From Paenibacillus sp. JDR-2 (GTDB lineage: Bacteria; Bacillota; Bacilli; Paenibacillales; Paenibacillaceae), in the NCBI RefSeq assembly GCF_000023585.1, contig NC_012914.1, positions 2,433,001 to 2,497,000 on the forward strand: a stretch of 64,000 nucleotides of DNA, in the 5' to 3' direction. The notes under the pieces were generated by a model. It worked only from the letters and a program-made list of their open reading frames with translations, was not told the DNA's origin and ran no database searches. The position numbers were made by a program, and so were the translations under genes. Positions 50,673 through 59,538 of this stretch are shown here, piece after piece (positions within the stretch are counted from its first letter, which is position 1; every line of letters begins with the position of its first letter).

Positions 50673-51428
50673 ATGACCCTATTTCTCGTCATCTACTTGT
50701 TCATTTTAGGCTTAATAGTAGGATCCTTTTTTAACGTTGTTGGGCTAAGGATTCCGCTCAAGCTTTCTGTTGTATCGCCGCCATCGCAATGTCCGAAATG
50801 CGGGATGCGCCTTAAGCCGCGTGATTTGATGCCCGTTGCGAGCTACCTCTTGTCCCGTGGACGCTGCCGCCAGTGCGGCAAACGGATTTCTCCTGTATAC
50901 CCGCTAGGGGAATTGGCGACCGGCTTTTTGTTTGCATGGATATATCTTACCTTCGGAAACAGCTGGAATACGGTAATTGGACTGCTCCTTGTCAGCATGT
51001 CGGTGATCCTTACCGTCTCCGATTTGAAATATATGCTTTTGCCTAATCGTATTTTGCTTTTCTTTGCTCCTTTATTTATTGCGCTTAGATGTTTGTTCCC
51101 GGTAGGCTCCATCTGGCTTCATATTGGAGGAGCGCTTGCCGGCGGCGGGGTTCTGCTGGCTGTTGTTATTCTTACAAGAGGCGGCATGGGGCTTGGCGAT
51201 GTCAAGCTGCTCTTCCTGCTAGGCTGGATACTTGGGCTGCCGAATTTGATTCCCGCATTTATACTGTCCTGCTTCTTCGGAAGTACGGTAGGCGGATTGT
51301 TGATGCTGTTTAAGGTTGTGAAGAGAAAGCAGCCTATTCCGTTTGGCCCGTTTTTACTGCTTGGCGCTTTACTGTCCTTTGCTTATGGCGATGCGATGAT
51401 TGATTTGTACCGTTCAATTCTAATGTAG
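50673..51428 (+). CDS. pilD: Prepilin peptidase/N-methyltransferase
   Basis: 251 residues, eight-helix aspartic peptidase of the PilD/TFPP family. N-terminal cytoplasmic zinc-type loop with CPKC and CRQC. Catalytic Asp residues are in VSDLKYMLLPN and GLGDVKLL (GxGD). It removes the leader of the four pilin-like proteins in this locus and may methylate the new N-terminus. Start ATG 50673 has only a weak GAAAGCGAA upstream, perhaps keeping levels low compared with pilin. Confidence 0.92.
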   Translation: MTLFLVIYLFILGLIVGSFFNVVGLRIPLKLSVVSPPSQCPKCGMRLKPRDLMPVASYLLSRGRCRQCGKRISPVYPLGELATGFLFAWIYLTFGNSWNTVIGLLLVSMSVILTVSDLKYMLLPNRILLFFAPLFIALRCLFPVGSIWLHIGGALAGGGVLLAVVILTRGGMGLGDVKLLFLLGWILGLPNLIPAFILSCFFGSTVGGLLMLFKVVKRKQPIPFGPFLLLGALLSFAYGDAMIDLYRSILM

Positions 51429-51444
51429 TGGGATGTGAGAAAGA

Positions 51445-52947
51445 ATGCTCGACAGCAGCAAGCGCGTTGGTCTAACGCTCGATCATGGCGGAGTACGCTA
51501 CGCGAGAGTAAGGAAAAGGAAAAAGGGTTGGGAAATCGAGAAGACCGGCTTCCTGCCTTTTGCCGATGGAGTCATTCTTGAGGATCAATTCACGAACATG
51601 GAAGAGCTTCGCTCCAGTCTGAAGGATTGGGTGAAAAAAGAAAGGCTTAACGGCACTTCGATTACGTTGTCCATTCCGACATCGCAAATCATTATCCGGA
51701 AGCTTCAGATCGGGACCGTTAATACAAAAGAACTGGACCAGCTGATTAATCTCGAAGTCGAGACGGCGCTGCATCTTCCGTTTGAAGATCCGGTCTATGA
51801 TTATATCGCTGCCGGCTCGGAGGAGCAGTCTACCAATGTACTCGTATATGCCTCGCCGCAAAGATGGCTAAAGCAATGCATCGAGCTGCTCGAGAGCACG
51901 GGGCTGAAGGTGAAATACGCCGAGCTGGCCTCGACGGCTTTTGCGAGGGCGATTCAAGCAAGGTACATAGACTCGCTTGACAATACGATGCTTATTCATC
52001 TGGATAAGGCGAATGTAGAAGTGTATATGTTCCACGAAGGTCATCCGGTCTTTATGCGGGTTATCAATGAATATGATTACAGCGGTTCCATAGACGGAAC
52101 GTTCACTCCCGAACTGATTTCAAGCATTAATGCCGAGATTTCCAGGCTTCTCAGCTTCTATCAATATAGTATTCATGAAGGCAAGTCGCGAATAAATCAA
52201 GCTATTATTGCCGGTGAGCTGGCCGGGCGTACCCAGCTGGCAGCCGAACTGCAGCAGGCACAACCGGATATGAGAGTCGAGACCGTCGAGCTGGAATCGC
52301 CGCTTCGCAAGCGGGTTCGCAGGAAGCTTGATGAATATATGATTCCGTTTGGTCTTGCCATTCGCGAGAAAACGACTCCAGGCATTAATCTAATGCCGGA
52401 GAAGGCTAGAAAGACCAAGCCAATACCGGTCAAGCTGCTGGTTGCGGGCATTCTATGGCTGTTGTGCCTCGGAGCTATTCTTGCATTAAACACGAACAAC
52501 AAGCTTCAAATCTCGGATTACGAGCATACCGTGCAAGTGATTAAAGATAAAACAGCTTTACTTCAGCAGCAATTGTCGACGCAAAATACGGAGGCGCAAG
52601 CGGATGCGGATCCGCAGGCTGTTGTGAAGTTTATTAATGCCAACAGGCAGGATGCCGTTGCCGTTCTGGATGAGTTAACGAATCATCTGCCCTACGGCTC
52701 CCGGCTTGCAACGATTGAATATAACAAGCCCGGAACGCTTTCCCTTACTTTCAAAAGCAATGATTTATCAGCGCTGTCTATGTACCTGACGAATCTTCGG
52801 GCAATGCCGTTTGCCCAGAAGGTTCATCTGCAGTCTTTTGCCGATAATAACGGGCTGTGGGTAGGAAGCTACGAGATTACCTGGAAAACAGCGACAACTT
52901 CAGATACTAAACAGGCCAGCGCGGGAGGGACGGGCAATAATGGATAA
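51445..52947 (+). CDS. Fused PilM-PilN pilus alignment protein
   Basis: 500 residues joining two proteins that are separate in most systems. Residues 1-310 are PilM-like (actin fold): VGLTLDHGGVRYARV, LSIPTSQIIIRKLQI, LINLEVETALHLPFED, MLIHLDKANVEVYMF. Residues 314-318 read INLMP, the PilN motif that normally docks in PilM. Then come a membrane helix (about 330-348, KLLVAGILWLLCLGAILAL), a coiled coil (about 355-385) and a PilN-like ferredoxin fold (about 395-480, ending LWVGSYEITWK). It would link cytoplasmic ATPase complexes to PilO. Start GTG not used; ATG 51445 chosen. The pilO start overlaps its end by 8 bases. Confidence 0.9.
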   Translation: MLDSSKRVGLTLDHGGVRYARVRKRKKGWEIEKTGFLPFADGVILEDQFTNMEELRSSLKDWVKKERLNGTSITLSIPTSQIIIRKLQIGTVNTKELDQLINLEVETALHLPFEDPVYDYIAAGSEEQSTNVLVYASPQRWLKQCIELLESTGLKVKYAELASTAFARAIQARYIDSLDNTMLIHLDKANVEVYMFHEGHPVFMRVINEYDYSGSIDGTFTPELISSINAEISRLLSFYQYSIHEGKSRINQAIIAGELAGRTQLAAELQQAQPDMRVETVELESPLRKRVRRKLDEYMIPFGLAIREKTTPGINLMPEKARKTKPIPVKLLVAGILWLLCLGAILALNTNNKLQISDYEHTVQVIKDKTALLQQQLSTQNTEAQADADPQAVVKFINANRQDAVAVLDELTNHLPYGSRLATIEYNKPGTLSLTFKSNDLSALSMYLTNLRAMPFAQKVHLQSFADNNGLWVGSYEITWKTATTSDTKQASAGGTGNNG

Positions 52948-53539
52948 TACCAAAAACCGCTCGCTTGGCCTTATCGTCATGATGCTGCTCTTCCTTGTCC
53001 TGCTCCTCTTGTACGCCGTATTGCTTCAGCCTTCAAGCAGCAAGCTGTCGGACCGGAAGAAGCTCGCGGAACAATCCGAATTGCAATATAATGCCCTTCA
53101 GGCCAGCGTGAATAAACAAGGGGAGGGGAGCGGCCTGGCGGAGCAGGATATTCAAGCCGCGCTTCCTCTTTGGGATAACTCGGAGCAGCTTGTTGTTACG
53201 CTCAAAAGCTTAAGTCTTCAGACCGGAGCAAAAATAAACAGCGCGACCGTTGATCTTCCCGACGAGAATAAGCTTAATGCTTTATCCGGCAGTGCCGATC
53301 CGTTATATCCAACCGTGAAGGAAGTTAATGTTCATGTCTCGCTGCTTGGTACATACGCACAGGTGAAAAGCTGGATGGCGCAGCTTCAGCAGCAAAAGCG
53401 TCTTATTGTCATTAACGACTTTACCCTGCAGCAAACCGACAGCGGAATGAATACGACGGAGCTGTCTTTTACCGCGTATTTTGACCCTTCCTACAAGTCA
53501 TTGTTGAAGGACCCGATCTTGCCGGCGACAGCCGAATAA
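52940..53539 (+). CDS. pilO: PilO-like pilus alignment protein
   Basis: 199 residues. Short cytoplasmic tail, one membrane helix (LGLIVMMLLFLVLLLLYAVLL), a coiled coil (SSSKLSDRKKLAEQSELQYNALQ) and a C-terminal ferredoxin-like domain with VNVHVSLLGTYAQVKSWMAQLQ and QKRLIVINDFTLQQ, the PilO signature. Overlaps the PilMN gene by 8 bases, so the two are co-translated; PilN and PilO domains normally heterodimerise. Last pilus gene of the run; a terminator follows. Confidence 0.88.
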   Translation: MDNTKNRSLGLIVMMLLFLVLLLLYAVLLQPSSSKLSDRKKLAEQSELQYNALQASVNKQGEGSGLAEQDIQAALPLWDNSEQLVVTLKSLSLQTGAKINSATVDLPDENKLNALSGSADPLYPTVKEVNVHVSLLGTYAQVKSWMAQLQQQKRLIVINDFTLQQTDSGMNTTELSFTAYFDPSYKSLLKDPILPATAE

Positions 53540-53549
53540 AAGGATAAAC

Positions 53550-53607
53550 ACAGCAGTGAAGGAGCCCCTGAGCGATAGGGAGAACCTCGCTGCTGTCTTC
53601 TTTTTTG
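53550..53607 (+). terminator. Probable terminator of the pilus operon
   Basis: ACAGCAG (53550-53556) pairs with CTGCTGT (53590-53596), enclosing a partly paired GGAGCCCCT/AGGGAGAACC region, followed by CTTCTTTTTT. Confidence 0.6.
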
Positions 53608-53647
53608 ACGGTTAATATTCATCGGTTCTTCATGCAGGGGTAGTTTG

Positions 53648-53667
53648 ATTGTCATACTATTGTCATA
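53648..53667 (+). promoter_or_regulatory. Direct repeat upstream of the hem operon promoter
   Basis: ATTGTCATA occurs at 53648-53656 and 53659-53667, an 11-bp period (about one helical turn), ending 20 bases upstream of the putative -35. Suited to an activator site; regulator unknown. Confidence 0.4.
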
Positions 53668-53686
53668 GGAAGCAAGGCGAGAACGG

Positions 53687-53715
53687 TTGTTAGGGGTAAC
53701 GAAAACGGGCATAAT
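53687..53715 (+). promoter_or_regulatory. Promoter of the hemEHY operon
   Basis: TTGTTA (53687-53692), 17-bp spacer, CATAAT (53710-53715), 39 bases before the hemE ATG. Confidence 0.6.
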
Positions 53716-53754
53716 GGAAATTAGTGAAAAATTAAAGAAAAGAGGAACGGCAAT

Positions 53755-54825
53755 ATGAGCTATAACGACCGTTTCATTCGGGCATGCCGGAAGGAACTTG
53801 TAGACACTGTACCGGTCTGGTACATGCGTCAGGCAGGACGATATGATCCTGAATATCGCAAGATTAAAGAGAAATATTCTCTACTTGAAATTTGCAAGCA
53901 GCCAGAGCTAGCGGCAGAAGTTACGATGATGCCGGTACGCAAGCTAGGCGTAGATGCGGCTATTTTATATTCTGATATTATGAACCCGGTCGCTTCGATC
54001 GGGATTGATTTCGACATCGTTGCCAACATAGGACCGGTTATTCACAATCCGATTCGCACGGCAGCAGATGTGGAACGGTTAACGCCTATTGACGTAGAAG
54101 GCGATCTGGGCCATGTGCTCGAGACGATCCGCATCCTGGACAAAGAGCTGGAAGTGCCGTTGATTACATTCGCTGGCGCTCCGTTTACAATCGCAAGCTA
54201 TTTGATCGAGGGCAAACCTTCTAAAAACTATTTGCGGACCAAAGCGCTTATGTATGGCGAGCCGAAGGTCTGGTTCAGCCTCATGGACAAGCTGGGCGAC
54301 ATGGTTATCGCTTATCTTCGGGCCCATATGGCAAGCGGCGGCAAGGCATTCCAGTTGTTCGACAGCTGGGTAGGGGCGCTTACGCCTGCCGATTTCAGCA
54401 AGTTTGTTCTGCCGACGATTGAGCGGATTTTTGCCGAGCTCTCGGATCTTCCGCAGCCGAAAATCTACTTCCCGGGCGTCAGCTCAGGGGAGCTTTTGCC
54501 GGAGCTGCGCAACTTGAAGGCTGATGTTATCGGCCTTGATTGGCGCGTATCGATTCCGGAAGGCCGCCGTCGTCTGGACGGCAAATATGCGGTACAGGGC
54601 AATCTGGATCCGGTCATTCTGACTGCGCCGATGAGCGTTATCGAATCGTATGCGGCAGAGATCATTGACCAGGGAATTCAGCAGCCCGGCTTTGTATTTA
54701 ACCTTGGCCACGGTCTGTTCCCTGAAGCATCGCTGGAGAAATTAACAGAGTTAACGGCATTCATTCACTCCTATTCGGAGAAAGCTATCGCAGCGCGAGA
54801 GGGGAAGGAAACGAGCCATGTCTGA
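53755..54825 (+). CDS. hemE: Uroporphyrinogen decarboxylase
   Basis: 356 residues. N-terminal PVWYMRQAGRYDPEYR is the substrate-binding signature with the essential Arg residues; ILYSDIMNP holds the key Asp; FAGAPFTIASYLIEG, VSSGELLPELRNLKADVIGLDWR and FNLGHGLFPE are all conserved. The enzyme converts uroporphyrinogen III to coproporphyrinogen III in the cytoplasm. First gene of hemE-hemH-hemY; overlaps hemH by 8 bases. AAGAGGAACGG is the ribosome site. Length is as in the family. Confidence 0.97.
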   Translation: MSYNDRFIRACRKELVDTVPVWYMRQAGRYDPEYRKIKEKYSLLEICKQPELAAEVTMMPVRKLGVDAAILYSDIMNPVASIGIDFDIVANIGPVIHNPIRTAADVERLTPIDVEGDLGHVLETIRILDKELEVPLITFAGAPFTIASYLIEGKPSKNYLRTKALMYGEPKVWFSLMDKLGDMVIAYLRAHMASGGKAFQLFDSWVGALTPADFSKFVLPTIERIFAELSDLPQPKIYFPGVSSGELLPELRNLKADVIGLDWRVSIPEGRRRLDGKYAVQGNLDPVILTAPMSVIESYAAEIIDQGIQQPGFVFNLGHGLFPEASLEKLTELTAFIHSYSEKAIAAREGKETSHV

Positions 54826-55765
54826 GATGAATAACAAGATTGGCGTCCTGGTGATGTCCTATGGCACACCGCAAAGCCTGGATGATGTTGAAGCTTATTA
54901 CACCCATATCCGCCGGGGCCACGCGCCAACGCCGGAGCAGTTGAAAGAGCTAACCGACCGCTATGAGGCAATCGTTGGCGGCGTATTCCCGCTGCGCGAG
55001 AATACAAACGGACAAGTGGCAGGCTTGCAGGATAAGCTGGAGCAGCTCGCACCGGGCCGTTACGTTTGCTACCAGGGATTGAAGCATGCTGTTCCTTATA
55101 TCGAAGACGGCGTGGAACAAATGGCACGCGACGGTATCAAAGAAGCAGTAGGGATTGTACTTGCGCCGCATTATTCGATCATGAGCGTAGGTTCTTATAA
55201 CAAGCGCGCGCAAGAAAAAGCAGCCGAGCTAGGCATTAAGATGTCGTTCGTCAAAGAATACCATCTTCACCCGAAGCTGCTTCAAGCCTTGAACGAACGC
55301 GTAACGGACGGCTTGCAGCGTCTGTCGGAATCGTCCGGCAATGCAGCGCCGGTTAAAGTATTGTTCAGCGCGCATAGCCTCCCGGAAAAAATCCGCGAGA
55401 TGGGCGATCCGTATGAGCATCAGCTGCTTGCTACCTCGGATGCGGTTGCGAAGCTGGCGAACGTGGATGCGCAGGATTGGCAGTTCACTTGGCAAAGCGC
55501 AGGCCGCACAAGAGAGCCTTGGCTTGGACCGGACATTTTGGATACGCTGAAGGTACTAACGGATGAAGGAATTAAAGCCGTCTTGGTTGCTCCGGTCGGA
55601 TTTGTATCCGATCACCTGGAGGTCCTGTACGATCTGGATCTTGAGGCAAAGCAGTTTGCAGCCGAGCTGGGAATAACGCTTGAACGGATTACAATGTTGA
55701 ATAAAGACCCTCTATATATGGAAACGTTAGCAGAATCGGTTATGAATGCCGGTTCTTTGGAATAG
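54818..55765 (+). CDS. hemH: Coproporphyrin III ferrochelatase
   Basis: 315 residues. GVLVMSYGTPQSLDDVEAYYTHIRRG start, catalytic His186 in FSAHSLPEKI and Glu268 in VSDHLEVLYDLD, matching B. subtilis HemH/CpfC. VAPVGFVSD is conserved. Inserts iron into coproporphyrin III, the Gram-positive branch order, before decarboxylation by HemQ (not in the window). Starts inside hemE, which implies coupling. GAGGGGAAGG lies upstream. Confidence 0.96.
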   Translation: MSEMNNKIGVLVMSYGTPQSLDDVEAYYTHIRRGHAPTPEQLKELTDRYEAIVGGVFPLRENTNGQVAGLQDKLEQLAPGRYVCYQGLKHAVPYIEDGVEQMARDGIKEAVGIVLAPHYSIMSVGSYNKRAQEKAAELGIKMSFVKEYHLHPKLLQALNERVTDGLQRLSESSGNAAPVKVLFSAHSLPEKIREMGDPYEHQLLATSDAVAKLANVDAQDWQFTWQSAGRTREPWLGPDILDTLKVLTDEGIKAVLVAPVGFVSDHLEVLYDLDLEAKQFAAELGITLERITMLNKDPLYMETLAESVMNAGSLE

Positions 55766-55781
55766 CGAAAGGATGAAGAAC

Positions 55782-57230
55782 ATGCGGAGAATCGGAATGG
55801 TTGATCGAATTGTCGTAATCGGCGGGGGGATCAGCGGACTGAGCTCCGCTTTTTATTTGCAGCGGGAAGCGGAGCGGCAAGGTAAACAGGTGAAGCTGAC
55901 TATTGTTGACGGCGCGCCTGTTCTTGGCGGAAAAATTAATACGCTGCAGCGTGACGGTTTCGTCATAGAGAAGGGGCCTGATTCTTTCCTGTCGCGGAAG
56001 CTGCCTATTATCGAACTAGCGAAAGAGCTCGGCATCGAGAATGAACTGACCGCTCAAAACGAAAACGGCAAAACCTCTTATATTATGAAGGGCGGCAAGC
56101 TTCATCCAATGCCGAAGGGCATGGTGCTTGGCATACCGACCAATCTGGATACGTTTATGCAGACGACTCTGTTATCGGATGAAGGCAAGGCTCGATCGCT
56201 TCTGGATTTGGAGATGCCAAGAGCGGCGCCGGAAGGCGACGAATCGCTTGGCGATTTTCTCTCCCGCAGAATTGGCGCCGAGATTGTGAAGCATATTTCG
56301 GAGCCGCTTCTGGCCGGTATCTACGCAGGGGATCTCAGCAAGCTGAGCATTCAGGCGACATTCCCGCAGTTTGCGGAGGCGGAACGCCAATATGGCAGCC
56401 TGATTCGCGGAACGCAGATGCAGCAAAAGAACAAAGCGCCGCATCAAGCGCCGGATTATTTGCCGGAAGAACTAAAAAACAGTGTGTTCTTGAGCTTTAA
56501 AGAAGGTTTGTCTACGATGGTGCATGCCCTTGATCAAGCTCTGCAAAGCGTAGAGCGGCGTTTGGGTGATGCCGTTGTGGCGATCAATCCTCTTAATGGC
56601 GAGGATGCGGCTTCTAATTACGAGGTTGTTTTAGAGTCGGGCGAGGTAGTGCCTGCCGATCATGTGCTCGTCACCGTGCCGGCTTTCCATGCGGCAGATC
56701 TGCTAGAGCCGCTAGTAGACGTAACCGAGCTGCGGGCAATCAACTATGTATCCGTCGCAAATGTGGTTATGGCGTTTGAGAAATCGACGTTTGACAGAGC
56801 CTTTGACGGGTCGGGCTTCCTTGTGCCGCGTTCGGAGGGACTTCGCATTACAGCTTGTACCTGGACGTCAAACAAATGGCTGCATACCAGTCCTGAAGAT
56901 AAAGTGCTGCTCCGATGTTATGTCGGCCGGGCAGGCGATGAAGAGGTGGCTATGCTTCCGGATGACGAGTTGAAAAAAGCCGTGCTTGAAGATATTCAGA
57001 AAGTATTGGGTATTGATGCCGTGCCGGTTTTTACGGAAATAACACGTCTGCCGCGGTCGATGCCGCAATATCCTGTAGGGCATCTGGAGAATACGGCAGC
57101 GCTTCGCGATCGTCTGGCGGAAGAGCTTCCGGGCGTATATGTAACAGGCGCAGCCTTTGGCGGAGTAGGATTACCTGACTGCATCAGATCGGGGAAAGAA
57201 GCGGCTCTCGAAATTCTATCGACTCTATGA
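55782..57230 (+). CDS. hemY: Coproporphyrinogen III oxidase, FAD-type (HemY/CgoX)
   Basis: About 482 residues. N-terminal FAD-binding IVVIGGGISGLSSAFYLQ, then GGKINTLQRDGFVIEKGPDSFLSRK and the C-terminal FAD motif GVYVTGAAFGGVGLPDCIRSGKEAA. This is the bacterial HemY family; in Firmicutes it oxidises coproporphyrinogen to coproporphyrin for HemH. Start ATG 55782 was chosen (AAAGGATGA 5 bases upstream) over upstream in-frame ATGs. Third gene of the hem operon, 16 bases after hemH. Confidence 0.94.
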   Translation: MRRIGMVDRIVVIGGGISGLSSAFYLQREAERQGKQVKLTIVDGAPVLGGKINTLQRDGFVIEKGPDSFLSRKLPIIELAKELGIENELTAQNENGKTSYIMKGGKLHPMPKGMVLGIPTNLDTFMQTTLLSDEGKARSLLDLEMPRAAPEGDESLGDFLSRRIGAEIVKHISEPLLAGIYAGDLSKLSIQATFPQFAEAERQYGSLIRGTQMQQKNKAPHQAPDYLPEELKNSVFLSFKEGLSTMVHALDQALQSVERRLGDAVVAINPLNGEDAASNYEVVLESGEVVPADHVLVTVPAFHAADLLEPLVDVTELRAINYVSVANVVMAFEKSTFDRAFDGSGFLVPRSEGLRITACTWTSNKWLHTSPEDKVLLRCYVGRAGDEEVAMLPDDELKKAVLEDIQKVLGIDAVPVFTEITRLPRSMPQYPVGHLENTAALRDRLAEELPGVYVTGAAFGGVGLPDCIRSGKEAALEILSTL

Positions 57231-57234
57231 AACC

Positions 57235-57264
57235 TTCGCAATCTAGAACTAACCTTGCTATAAT
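57235..57264 (+). promoter_or_regulatory. Putative promoter of CapA-like gene
   Basis: Weak -35 TTCGCA (57235-57240), 18-bp spacer, perfect -10 TATAAT (57259-57264); starts right after the hemY stop. Confidence 0.5.
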
Positions 57265-57297
57265 GGAAGGGATATTCTGGCTGGAAGGAGCCGATCC

Positions 57298-58650
57298 ATG
57301 TACGCATCCCGTTCTGAAGCACATCAGCATGAAAAACGAAGACGCAAAAAAAGATTTCGCCTTCTGTTAACCGTGAATTTGATGATTATTGGCCTAATTG
57401 TTGTTCTAATCGCGGTTTGGGCCTCTGCCGAGGACGGTGGCTTATTCCATAAGAATAACAAGCCGCAGACGGAAGAATCAGCAGCAGCTGACCATTCCCC
57501 AGACCCAACTCACTCATCCGCTGCCGGCAATTCTACTGCTGAAGCAACCCCTGAGGCAAGCGTTGCACCCGTAGAAACGTCCGCAGCTAACAACGGAAAT
57601 GCTAGCGGAGCGGATAACGGCGGAACGAAAGAAGAGAGTTCAAACGGACAAAGTGACCCAAGCACAATGCCGTCAGGAGGCAGCTCCTCAAGCGGAGGTG
57701 CTTCTGGAGATACGGTTAGTCTGGCATTTGTAGGAGATATTTTACTTGCGGAAAGCGTCGGCGATATGATGAAGCAATACGGTGACGACTATCCGTACAA
57801 GGAAGCCTTATTTCATCTAAGCGAGCCGGATCTGACGGCTGCGAACCTCGAATATCCGGTTACAAACCGCGGAGTGCCTGCCGAAGACAAGCAATTTGTG
57901 TTTAAAGGCGATGCGGGCGCGCTGCCGGCACTGAAGGATTCGGGAATCGACATCGTGACGTTAGCCAACAACCATACGCTGGATCAAGGCATTGAGGGCT
58001 TGCTTGACACGATGACTCATTTGAACAAGGCCGGCATTAATCATGTGGGCGCCGGTAAGAACGACACGGAGGCTTTTGCCCCGGTCATAAAGGAAGCAAA
58101 CGGCATTAAGGTTGCCTATATCGGCGTCAGCCGGGTTGTGCCGACAGGCGATTGGAAAGCAGACAAAAACCGCGCAGGCGTAGCCGAAACCTATGATACG
58201 ACAAGAACCAAAGCTGCGATCAAGAAAGCGAAAGAAAAGGCTGATCTCGTCGTTGTCATGGTTCATTGGGGTATTGAAAAGGCGGAAACGCCGGAGCAAT
58301 ACCAGCGGGATTTCGCGAGGGAATATATTGATTCGGGCGCGGATCTTGTTGTTGGCAGCCATCCGCATGTGCTGCAAGGATTCGAGCAGTACAAAGGCAA
58401 GTGGATTGCCTACAGCTTGGGCAATTTTATTTTTAGCGCGTATCCAAAAGGGGCTACGGCAGATACAGGCGTACTGAACGCGGTTTGCTCCAAGTCGGGC
58501 GACTGCGATCTGAAGTTTGATCCGATGAACAACAATCTTGCCCAGCCGAAACCGGTTGACGGTGACAAAGCTAAGACGCTGCTGGATCATTTAACAGCGT
58601 TGTCGTTTGGCGTGAAGGTGCGCAGCGACGGCACGATTGCAGCGAAATAA
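57298..58650 (+). CDS. CapA/PgsA-like metallophosphatase-fold protein
   Basis: 450 residues. Basic N-terminus, one membrane helix (VNLMIIGLIVVLIAVWAS), a low-complexity Ser/Gly/Ala/Glu linker (about 55-135), then a CapA domain: SLAFVGDILLAESVG, AANLEYPVTNRG, IVTLANNHTLDQG, VVMVHWGIEKAETP, DLVVGSHPHVLQGFE and IAYSLGNFIFS. These are the PGA_cap (CapA/PgsA) metal-binding motifs. It is outside the membrane. CapA proteins take part in poly-gamma-glutamate synthesis, but no capB/capC genes are here, so another phosphatase-like role is possible. GAAGGAG ribosome site. Confidence 0.9.
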   Translation: MYASRSEAHQHEKRRRKKRFRLLLTVNLMIIGLIVVLIAVWASAEDGGLFHKNNKPQTEESAAADHSPDPTHSSAAGNSTAEATPEASVAPVETSAANNGNASGADNGGTKEESSNGQSDPSTMPSGGSSSSGGASGDTVSLAFVGDILLAESVGDMMKQYGDDYPYKEALFHLSEPDLTAANLEYPVTNRGVPAEDKQFVFKGDAGALPALKDSGIDIVTLANNHTLDQGIEGLLDTMTHLNKAGINHVGAGKNDTEAFAPVIKEANGIKVAYIGVSRVVPTGDWKADKNRAGVAETYDTTRTKAAIKKAKEKADLVVVMVHWGIEKAETPEQYQRDFAREYIDSGADLVVGSHPHVLQGFEQYKGKWIAYSLGNFIFSAYPKGATADTGVLNAVCSKSGDCDLKFDPMNNNLAQPKPVDGDKAKTLLDHLTALSFGVKVRSDGTIAAK

Positions 58651-58677
58651 GGCAAGCGAAAGGATGGTCAGCGCCTA

Positions 58678-59418
58678 ATGAGAAATGCATGCGTTGCGCA
58701 TCGGGGCTGGTCCGGACGCGCTCCGGAGAATACGATTGCAGCTATTCAATTAGCCATTGATGAGCCGGATATTGAGTGGATCGAGCTTGATGTACAGCTG
58801 TCGAAGGACAATGTACCCGTAGTGATCCATGATTACAAGCTGAAGCGGACAACAAACGGACGAGGCGAAGTGAAAAGTCTGACGGCTGCGGAGCTGCAGG
58901 CTTTGGATGCCGGAAGCTGGTTTTCGCCGCTGTACAAGGGAGAGGGCGTTCCCGCGCTAAGTCAGGTGCTCGATAAGGCCCGCGGACGTATCCGTCTGAA
59001 TATCGAGCTCAAGACGGACGGGGTCCGTTATCCGAAGCTTGAAGATTATGTGGTTCAGCTTATCAAGGATTACGGGATGGAAGACGAGGTTGTTATCACG
59101 TCGTTCCATGCCGGGACCCTGTTTAACACTCATAAGCTGACTGGCGGCAGCATCCGTACCGGACTTATCCTTGACGGCTGGCGCAATTCGCTGCCCGTTG
59201 AGCTGCAGCAGCTGGGTGCCCAGTTCCTGTCGATCGAACACGGCCGGCTGAACGCCTCCCGTCTGGAACTGCTGAAGCAGGCAGGCATCCAAGTGATGGC
59301 CTGGACCCCTAATGATGAACGCTCCATCCGCAAGCTGATCGCTTTAGATCCGGAGCTGATGATTTGCACGAACTATCCCGACCGCTGGCAAAAAGCGTTG
59401 CAGCAGGTTGGGGTGTAA
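58678..59418 (+). CDS. Glycerophosphodiester phosphodiesterase
   Basis: 246 residues, no signal peptide, so cytoplasmic. GDPD TIM barrel motifs: AHRGWSGRAPENTIAAI with catalytic His and Arg/Glu, ELDVQLSKDNVPVVIHDYKLKRTTNG (metal Glu/Asp and second His), NIELKT and MAWTPNDERSI at the C-terminus. It hydrolyses glycerophosphodiesters to glycerol 3-phosphate and alcohol, in lipid turnover. Starts 27 bases after the CapA-like gene with GAAAGGATGG upstream, likely the same transcript. A hairpin follows. Confidence 0.93.
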   Translation: MRNACVAHRGWSGRAPENTIAAIQLAIDEPDIEWIELDVQLSKDNVPVVIHDYKLKRTTNGRGEVKSLTAAELQALDAGSWFSPLYKGEGVPALSQVLDKARGRIRLNIELKTDGVRYPKLEDYVVQLIKDYGMEDEVVITSFHAGTLFNTHKLTGGSIRTGLILDGWRNSLPVELQQLGAQFLSIEHGRLNASRLELLKQAGIQVMAWTPNDERSIRKLIALDPELMICTNYPDRWQKALQQVGV

Positions 59419-59433
59419 AATAGCAAGTAGTGG

Positions 59434-59469
59434 ACCCCTGTTGGGCTGATAGCAGACTGACAGGGGTTT
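59434..59469 (+). terminator. Possible terminator after GDPD gene
   Basis: ACCCCTGT (59434-59441) pairs with ACAGGGGT (59460-59467); only a short TTT tail. Confidence 0.5.
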
Positions 59470-59538
59470 AAACTGGCTGGATAAGCAGGTTTTTACGGTG
59501 AAAGTTACGGAGATCTGTAAGGCTAAGGAGCGGGGATT

